A stretch of DNA of 64,000 nt from Agapetus fuscipes. Taxonomy: Eukaryota; Arthropoda; Insecta; Trichoptera; Glossosomatidae. Positions 59,009 to 64,000 of the stretch are shown piece after piece. The notes beneath the pieces were generated by a model. It had not been told where the DNA came from and did no database searches. It worked only from the letters and a program-made list of their open reading frames with translations. The first letter of the stretch is position 1, and each line of letters begins with the position of its first letter. The stretch spans positions 27,579-91,578 of the forward strand of contig CATOGX010000038.1 of the NCBI GenBank assembly GCA_951799405.1, read 5' to 3'. The translations under genes and the position numbers were made by a program.

Positions 59009-59132
59009 ATGGAAGACCAGGCATGTCCTCGGTGCAAAACAACAAAATACAGGAACCCTTCCTTGAAACTCATGGTGAATGTGTGCGGACACGCTCTATG
59101 TGAAAGCTGTGTTGATCTTTTGTTTTTGAAAG
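59009..59132 (+). CDS. Mat1: Mat1 / MNAT1 exon 1 (RING finger)
   Basis: MAT1 is the third subunit of the CDK-activating kinase. It stabilises CDK7-cyclin H and tethers the kinase to TFIIH through XPD, acting in transcription initiation and cell-cycle control in the nucleus. The exon encodes [20 protein letters not shown] and [20 protein letters not shown], the first six ligands of the C3HC4 RING: C6, C9, C26, H28, C31 and C34. The last pair (C46, C49) is supplied by exon 2. The ATG sits in AAGATGG, and the exon ends at a GTAAAC donor in phase 1. The match to animal MAT1 is close over the whole exon. The 3.7-kb intron that follows holds many mobile elements. Confidence 0.95.
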
Positions 59133-59159
59133 GTAAACTAAATAATAACTTAAAACTCT

Positions 59160-59275
59160 TACGGTGTCATTCTCAAACAGCAAAGCCATGGCTCATCCGC
59201 AGCCTACAGTGATTTTTCCTATCGGTGATCAATTGATCAGCTATAGATCAAATGTTTTGTGAATAGCACTGTTAG
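59160..59275 (+). repeat. Dispersed repeat copy at the start of Mat1 intron 1
   Basis: This is the partner of the repeat at 46,600-46,730. Shared words are AAAGCCATGGCTCATCCGCA and GATCAGCTATAGATCAAATG. Confidence 0.6.
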
Positions 59276-59411
59276 ATAACCCTAATGCATGGCTGCCTAT
59301 AGACTCGCCACAAATTTTATAGACAGCAAAATTGTGATGTCAGATGGCCTGGTGGTAGAGAAAAGGCGAAGTAATATTTTGTGACTAGTTGCTAAGGGAT
59401 CTAGTCTCTTA

Positions 59412-59540
59412 GGCCCGGTATTTTCAACGTTAGCTTAGCGAATTTATACTGAGAGAACGGGACACAGTTATGTCAATCGTGTGGGTAGTTTTTTTTTATT
59501 AGTTTAAAACCATATATGCTAACGTTGAAAATACTGGGCC
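59412..59540. mobile_element. Tourist-like MITE, TTA duplication (GGCCCGGTATTTTC ends)
   Basis: GGCCCGGTATTTTCAACGTT at the left and AACGTTGAAAATACTGGGCC at the right are inverted copies with one difference, and TTA flanks both ends (59409-59411, 59541-59543). The element is 129 bp. Like the element at 57,952, its duplication points to PIF/Harbinger mobilisation. Confidence 0.88.
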
Positions 59541-59664
59541 TTAGACATGTCGCACGCTTAATAATAAAGAGAAATAATTCGAAAATTGGGAAAATCGATA
59601 TTTTGTAATAAAACGCAAGAAAAATGCGAGAAGAATAGGTAGAATGCGACAGCCGTTCAATTTG

Positions 59665-60000
59665 GACGAATATGACCGAGATAACATTCCACGCCGAAAG
59701 CTCGGGTTGGAATCCCACCGAGGGTGTCAGAAATGATTTCCCGTTTCGGTGTTTATTTCAAACCCCAAAATAAAATACCGGCAAGGTTTACTCAGCCTTC
59801 ACAAGAAATGAGTACCAGCCCCCTCGGGAGCTGGGAAACCCCCCACTTCACTGAAGTGGTTGGCGTAAGGCCGGCCCCCTTACCTGTAAAAATAAATAGG
59901 TTCAACTCGCCACATGCGACCCCTTCGGGGATAACGCGGCAAGAAGTTACACTATATGTGTAGCTTAGTTGCGTTGCGTTTGCGTTTGCGTTTAACACAT
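59665..60000 (+). mobile_element. tRNA-derived SINE 2, copy in Mat1 intron 1
   Basis: The head is decayed (TTCCACGCCGAAAGCTCGGG then TTGGAATCCCACC). The body has TCAGAAATGATTTCCCGTTT, GGTGTTTATTTCAAAC, CCCACTTCACTGAAGTGG and GACCCCTTCGGGGATAACGC, and the end is GCTTAGTTGCGTTGCGTTTG. Confidence 0.75.
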
Positions 60001-60239
60001 CGGCCGCCTTTTTCATCCCATACAAGTTGTACTGGGTGTCTGAACTTCAAACGTGATTTCCCAACATTCATGTTTTTTAAGTTATTGCTCTTTATTATTA
60101 AACATGCGATGTCAAGTTTGTCAGCTAAATATATATTTCAAACTGTGTGTCGAGTCATGGAATGGAAGTCACCAACCTATTTTTGCCTGGCCAGAAATAG
60201 GTCTTTATATCGTCATCAATTAATGATTCATTCAATTTT

Positions 60240-60366
60240 ATTTTCAATGAGCCTACCCGATAAACTTGGCAATATGGAGCCAGAGAGCTCATTCAGAAGC
60301 GGACTAAAGACCCACCTGTTTGCATGCTCATATATCTATGGTTAACCGGACAATATTGTAAGTCCA
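60240..60366 (+). mobile_element. LINE 3' remnant with an inverted partner
   Basis: The frame ends LPDKLGNMEPESSFRSGLKT then HLF and TAA after CSYIYG, in the style of the C-terminus of non-LTR reverse transcriptases (SLPxxIR...SFKxxLKTHLF). The last ~55 bases, GCATGCTCATATATCTATGG and on to AAGTCCAC, recur inverted at 60,547-60,600. No more of the enzyme is visible. Confidence 0.45.
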
Positions 60367-60546
60367 CATTTGATAAAATTAAGTTATGATACACATTTTG
60401 TAAAACGTGACATTGTCTTTGATCTTTGAAAATATAGTTGGTTCACACGCAATACAAACCAAGATATGATCAATTAAAAAATGCATATTAGACTCTTTTA
60501 TTAGAGGTACATAACTTTCATGTTGAGTTTCTCAAAACTCTAAAGA

Positions 60547-60600
60547 GTGGACGTACCATATTTGTCCAGTTAACCATCAATATATGAGCATGCGCCTTTG
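60547..60600 (-). repeat. Inverted copy of the 60,310-60,366 segment
   Basis: On + it reads GTGGACGTACCATATTTGTC then CAGTTAACCATCAATATATG and AGCATGC, the reverse of 60,310-60,366 with several differences. The two together form a foldback pair 180 bases apart. Confidence 0.7.
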
Positions 60601-61210
60601 GGATGACCAAGAGTCATGAATAGGTGCCATACAAATCTTGAATTTATTATTATTATTATTAATACAATGCAATGGGATTGAACTTGCGCTTGTTTCAAAA
60701 ACGCTAATTCAAATGTTAACTTTATATCCGCTCGACCATACCGCTTCCTTAGTTCTTGTTTGCCGTATAGACCATTAACCCCTCGAGCGCCGGAACGCGG
60801 ATCCGCGCTCATGGTACTATACGCGATTTTTTTCATTTTTCTTTAGTTTTTACACAGCAATAAGATCGAAAATCGCATGAAGTACCATTGGGTAGAACCA
60901 TCCACCAATAAAGTCAAAGCAATCATTTTTGTTTGTAGGTATTTAAAATATAATGTTTAAGTTGACAATTTGTTGACATAAGAACACTACACGCTCAAAA
61001 AAAATCTTTGTGTAAATGAAAAGGGTCATTAACTGTCTATTTTTTGCGATGTACTGGGATTTCGTGCCTATGCATACTAATGAGCAGAGGCGGCTCCTGA
61101 ATAAAAATGTTGGCAGTTCATAATTTTCGCAATTTCATTTTTTCTTGTATTTTTTTTGCTTTGAATGGAAATTGCAAGAAATACGTACCTAAATATATAT
61201 TGTTTTATTT

Positions 61211-61409
61211 CGTTATTAAAAAAACTGTTTTATTTTCACTTTTTATTATTTTTTTTTTAAAGGACACAAACGTTTTCGACTACACAGTAGTCATCATCAG
61301 GTCTGTGTTCTTTAAAAAAATATTAATAAAAAGTGAAAATAAAACAGTTTTTTTAATAACTAAATAAAGATGAATTTTCACAGTGTTAATACACCAACCA
61401 TCCAAAATA
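61211..61409. mobile_element. Hairpin insertion with an intact hammerhead-like core at its apex
   Basis: ATATATTGTTTTATTT occurs at 61195-61210 and 61410-61425, a 16-bp target duplication. The insert is a near-perfect palindrome (about 61,212-61,270 with 61,301-61,360) plus a one-sided 49-base extension. On the bottom strand its centre reads CUGAUGA-U, stem GACUAC/GUAGUC with UGU loop, then GAAAACG: the conserved boxes of a hammerhead ribozyme around a perfect 6-bp stem II. The flanks pair with each other. A cleavage site was not fixed. Confidence 0.75.
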
Positions 61410-61423
61410 ATATATTGTTTTAT

Positions 61424-61720
61424 TTATTTATACACGAGTAGGTAAGTACCTACACCCGTTTTGGTGCATAACAAATAAGCGTATTTTAAGCTCGTACTCA
61501 CAGTTACATATTTGAAATGGAAATCCATCCGTCGCTCCTTCGCTTGAGCGAAAGCCTCAATCAAAGCCAGATCAGCACAAAATTTTACACAATCAATTAT
61601 TCTAGATATAATTATTAATCTGTTGGAACGCACGTCGTCATTGAACTTTTTACTTGATTGTCTATAATTAACATCAAGCATCTGTCGAAGTTCTGTTCGG
61701 CCTAATAAATTGAAATGCAT
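61424..61720 (-). pseudogene. hAT transposase fragment
   Basis: The bottom-strand frame reads MHFNLLGRTELRQMLDVNYR, then KKFNDDVRSNRLIIISRIID and CVKFCADLAL. This resembles the part of hAT transposases just before the conserved RGHDE block (VxxNRxxLxxLIDxVxFLxxxxLAFRGH). After LAL the similarity stops, which fits an internal deletion of the catalytic region. The family call is supported by the 8-bp duplication and CAG ends. Confidence 0.6.
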
Positions 61721-62880
61721 TACAAGCTCAACTTGAGTTTGCGAAAGTGCACTTTATTATTAAAATTTATCGTCAGAAAATTAGTAAAAAACAAAATTGT
61801 AAGTTGTTTCACGATAAATTAGAAAATAATGGAAAAAATCTTCACGTTCGATGAAAAAACATCCAGCATCTGTTTATTTTAACGTCAACTGATGACGGAA
61901 TGGAGGTCAACCAAATTCGAGTTACTGGCTTATATTATTTGTAATCAATATCCTACAAGGATTTCATTGTTTTCGAATATCTACGCACGAATAATTATAA
62001 TATGCCGGCAATGCACGCATCTGTCTTTGTCGTACGCACTAAAAAGCCTATAATTTATCCGCTCTCTCCCTCCATATCACGGTTTCTAACCGATCTCAAA
62101 AAATGTATGGGAATAATCCATTAAAATCTGTTCACTTGGACAAATGCACGAGGAGTATAACTAAACAATTTAATATTATGTATTATGGACGGCGGGGTTT
62201 GTACTAGCGCTCCATATAATTATGATTTTTTACTTCAGTGACCATTCAAAACATCTGCCACACAATATACTTTTATATTTTAAAGTTGATACAATTATTT
62301 TATTAAAATTAGTACAAAATCTAGGCAGTGCACTGCCCCGTTGAACTGTATTAGGGAACCGCCTCTGCTAATGAGGTATATCTATTTTTAGAATCTCGAT
62401 CTTTTGTAATCTAAATTATGATGGAGTATAATAATTATTTCACAAAAGTTTCTTTTTTTTTGTTAGGCACTAAAAAAACTTTATTTCATTGTTTTTTGAT
62501 ATAAAAAAACCCACAGGAGATATGTTTTGTATCTTTGGAGATATTTAATATAAAACACCACGAGTTGGGTGTCTGAATTAGGCAGAAAATCACTGGCGCT
62601 CCAGGGGTTAAGCTAATTTTACATGAGCAATGTTTTCATGTGTACTGGACCAATGTGTCTTTTGAAAACAGGAAATTGATTTAAAAAATATTTAAAACAA
62701 CTCTCACATTATCGAGTTTTACGTTTTTTCGTAGCTCAGATTGTGTAGAATTTGATTCATAAGACAACTGCATTAAAAAGTCACATTTGATAAAATTGGT
62801 CTATACGGCAAACAAGAACTGGGGGAGCGATACAATCAACCATTTGATTTTAATTAATTTCAGTAATTTTATTCTGTAAG

Positions 62881-63177
62881 GTTCTGGTTCGTGCCCGGAA
62901 TGCAATGTCCCGCTGCGCCGCAGCAACTTCCGCGTGCAGCTGTTCGAGGACTCTCGCGTGGAGAAGGAGGTGGACATCAGGAAGCGGCTGCTGAAGGACT
63001 ACAACAAGAAAGAAGAGGACTTCCCCACCCTGAGGGAGTACAACGACTACCTGGAGGACATAGAGACCATCGTGTTCAACCTCACCAGCAACATAGACAT
63101 CATCGGAACAAACAAGAGGATAGAGGCGTACAAGAAGGAGAACAAAGACTTGATCATCAAGAATAAGACGCGGGCAG
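62881..63177 (+). CDS. Mat1: Mat1 / MNAT1 exon 2
   Basis: The exon follows an ATTCTGTAAG acceptor and completes the split Gly 42, then [20 protein letters not shown] with the last two RING cysteines C46 and C49. It continues [40 protein letters not shown] and on to NKKEEDF-type MAT1 helical sequence ending [14 protein letters not shown], the start of the long coiled-coil region. It ends in phase 1 at GCAG|GTGAGG. This exon is much richer in G and C than the DNA around it, with third positions mostly G or C. A SINE-filled 806-base intron follows. Confidence 0.95.
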
Positions 63178-63296
63178 GTGAGGAATTCTACTTATTGAAT
63201 AGTCTTGCATTCCATGCCGAGAGCCCGGGCTCAATCCACCGGTCACAAAAGGTCCTTGGCGCTTTGTAACGATGACCAAGCTCGCAAAAAGCCTGG

Positions 63297-63600
63297 TCGA
63301 TAGCTCAGTTGGTGGAATGCTTGCATTCCATGCTGAGAGCAAGGGTTCGAATCCCCACTGAGGGTTTCAGAAATGATTCCCTTTTCGGTGTTTATTTCAA
63401 ACCTGAAAATAAAATACCCGTAAGGCTTACTTGGCCTTCAAAAGAAATGAGTACTAGCCCCCTCGGGAGCTGGGAAACCTCCACTTCAATAGAAGTTGTT
63501 GGCGTGACTTGCATACTTTCAATCGGCACCGCAGCTAAGCTACAAATATAATGTAACTTCTTGCTACATTCTCGCCGGAAGTGTCGCATGTGGCGAGTGA
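63297..63600 (+). mobile_element. tRNA-derived SINE 2, behind a SINE 1 tail
   Basis: The head GGTCGATAGCTCAGTTGGTG and the B box GGGTTCGAATCCCCAC are the best kept in the window. Before it lies AACGATGACCAAGCTCGCAA, the same SINE 1 to SINE 2 joint as at 57,440. Confidence 0.8.
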
Positions 63601-63845
63601 ACCGATTTCGTTTTACAGGTAATGGGGCTGGCCTTACGCCAACCATTGCTCCTGGTTTTCAAGCTCTCGGGGATGCTGGTACTCATTTTTTGTGAAGTAA
63701 AAGTAAAGCTTGCCGGTATTTTTTTTCGTTTTTGAAATAAACACCAAAGAAACGGGAAATCATTTCTGACACCCTCGGTGGGATTCAAACCTGAGCTCCC
63801 GGCATGAAATCCAAGCACTCTACTAACTGAGCTATCAACTGAACA
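63590..63845 (-). mobile_element. tRNA-derived SINE 2, inverted copy
   Basis: On the bottom strand the head reads GATAGCTCAGTTAGTAGAGT and the B box GGTTTGAATCCCACC, followed by GAGGGTGTCAGAAATGATTT. With the copy at 63,297 it forms a tail-to-tail inverted pair. Confidence 0.78.
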
Positions 63846-63983
63846 GTCTCCTGGAGTTACTTATTTCTTCCTTATTTGCTGCTAATTACAACTTCAGAAA
63901 AACGTAGTTGCAAATTGAAGTGGTAGATTTTTCTATATTTTTTTTCATTTTATTAATTTCAAAATCATTCCTTTCATTCTAAG

Positions 63984-64000
63984 GTCGCGAGGAAATTGAA
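63984..64000 (+). CDS. Mat1: Mat1 / MNAT1 exon 3, first 17 bases (cut by window end)
   Basis: After the acceptor TTCATTCTAAG the bases GTCGCGAGGAAATTGAA continue the frame of exon 2 as Gly-Arg-Glu-Glu-Ile-Glu, in line with the Glu-rich REQEELE-like stretch of MAT1 that should come next. The gene runs on beyond the window. Confidence 0.75.

Larger units (their letters stand above)
61085..62367 (-). mobile_element. hAT element, 1,283 bp, internally deleted
   Basis: CAGAGGCGG at the left and CCGCCTCTG at the right are inverted copies, and the 8-bp duplication CTAATGAG lies at 61077-61084 and 62368-62375. Both are hallmarks of hAT elements. A transposase fragment is on the bottom strand. It carries the hairpin insert at 61,211 and lies inside a piggyBac-like element. 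Confidence 0.88.
60779..62607. mobile_element. piggyBac-like non-autonomous element, TTAA duplication
   Basis: CCCCTCGAGCGCC at the left and GGCGCTCCAGGGG at the right are inverted copies with one difference, and TTAA flanks both ends (60775-60778, 62608-62611). This is the classic piggyBac signature. Removing the hAT insert (61,085-62,367) leaves about 540 bp, so it is a small non-autonomous element. Confidence 0.85.
60741..62838. repeat. Outer inverted repeat pair, host of the nested insertions
   Basis: CTTGTTTGCCGTATAGACCA near 60,753 and TGGTCTATACGGCAAACAAG near 62,803 are exact inverted copies within arms of about 35 bases. With the piggyBac-like insert removed they would be some 190 bases apart, so they look like the arms of an older foldback element or MITE. 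Confidence 0.65.
63178..63983. other. Mat1 intron 2, filled with SINEs
   Basis: The intron runs from GTGAGG to a TTCATTCTAAG acceptor. It holds a SINE 2 head fragment and SINE 1 body fragment (about 63,200-63,296), a SINE 2 copy on + (63,297-63,600) and one on - (63,590-63,845). Confidence 0.8.

Noticed and set aside
62891..63166. 91-codon frame rich in Gln, Arg and Gly over Mat1 exon 2
   Set aside because: It is an off-frame reading of the GC-rich exon 2; the real frame matches MAT1 and joins exon 1 in phase.

Overview
The window looks like one piece of an insect chromosome, most likely from a moth or butterfly. It has short introns with GT/AG ends, two recognisable animal housekeeping genes, many AT-rich spacers with the TAGGTACCTA-type words common in Lepidoptera, and a dense mix of class I and class II transposable elements. 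The lepidopteran call is an inference from sequence style and is not proven. Nothing bacterial or viral was seen.

Bases 1-36,547 are one satellite DNA block built from an AT-rich monomer of about 172 bp. The monomers run in one orientation to base 31,805 and in the opposite orientation from 31,806, with no spacer at the switch. Each arm has its own higher-order structure. The left arm repeats over 6,359 bp (37 monomers), with 1,717-bp and 2,404-bp sub-periods and later offsets of 6,528, 6,356 and about 3,611 bp. The right arm repeats over 1,548-1,549 bp (9 monomers). The many short reading frames in this block are by-products of the repeat.

About 1.35 kb after the satellite is the first coding exon of mitochondrial holocytochrome c synthase (HCCS). 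Its later exons were not found. The far end holds the first exons of Mat1/MNAT1, the RING-finger assembly factor of the CDK-activating kinase of TFIIH: exon 1 at 59.0 kb, exon 2 at 62.9 kb and the start of exon 3 at the last 17 bases.

The 21 kb between these genes, and the Mat1 introns, are a transposon graveyard. A PIF/Harbinger element has its HARBI1-like transposase on + (41.7-47.2 kb) and a possible Myb/SANT-type accessory gene converging on it from - (49.3-48.1 kb). Its transposase exon is split, just after the second catalytic Asp, by a complete-looking 3,639-bp DNA transposon (42,628-46,266). That element has 23-bp perfect terminal inverted repeats, an ATAT target duplication, arrays of terminal-repeat-like motifs and a two-exon 828-residue DD(D/E)-like protein. 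It is the best candidate here for an autonomous, poorly described element.

Other elements are a decayed mariner (50.1-51.4 kb), LINE 3' fragments, tRNA-derived SINEs including a composite form, several MITEs, and a nest in Mat1 intron 1 (hairpin inside hAT inside piggyBac-like inside an older inverted repeat). Two foldback insertions, at 56.6 kb and 61.3 kb, carry hammerhead-ribozyme-like cores and long target-site duplications. Two copies of another repeat carry the same kind of core.
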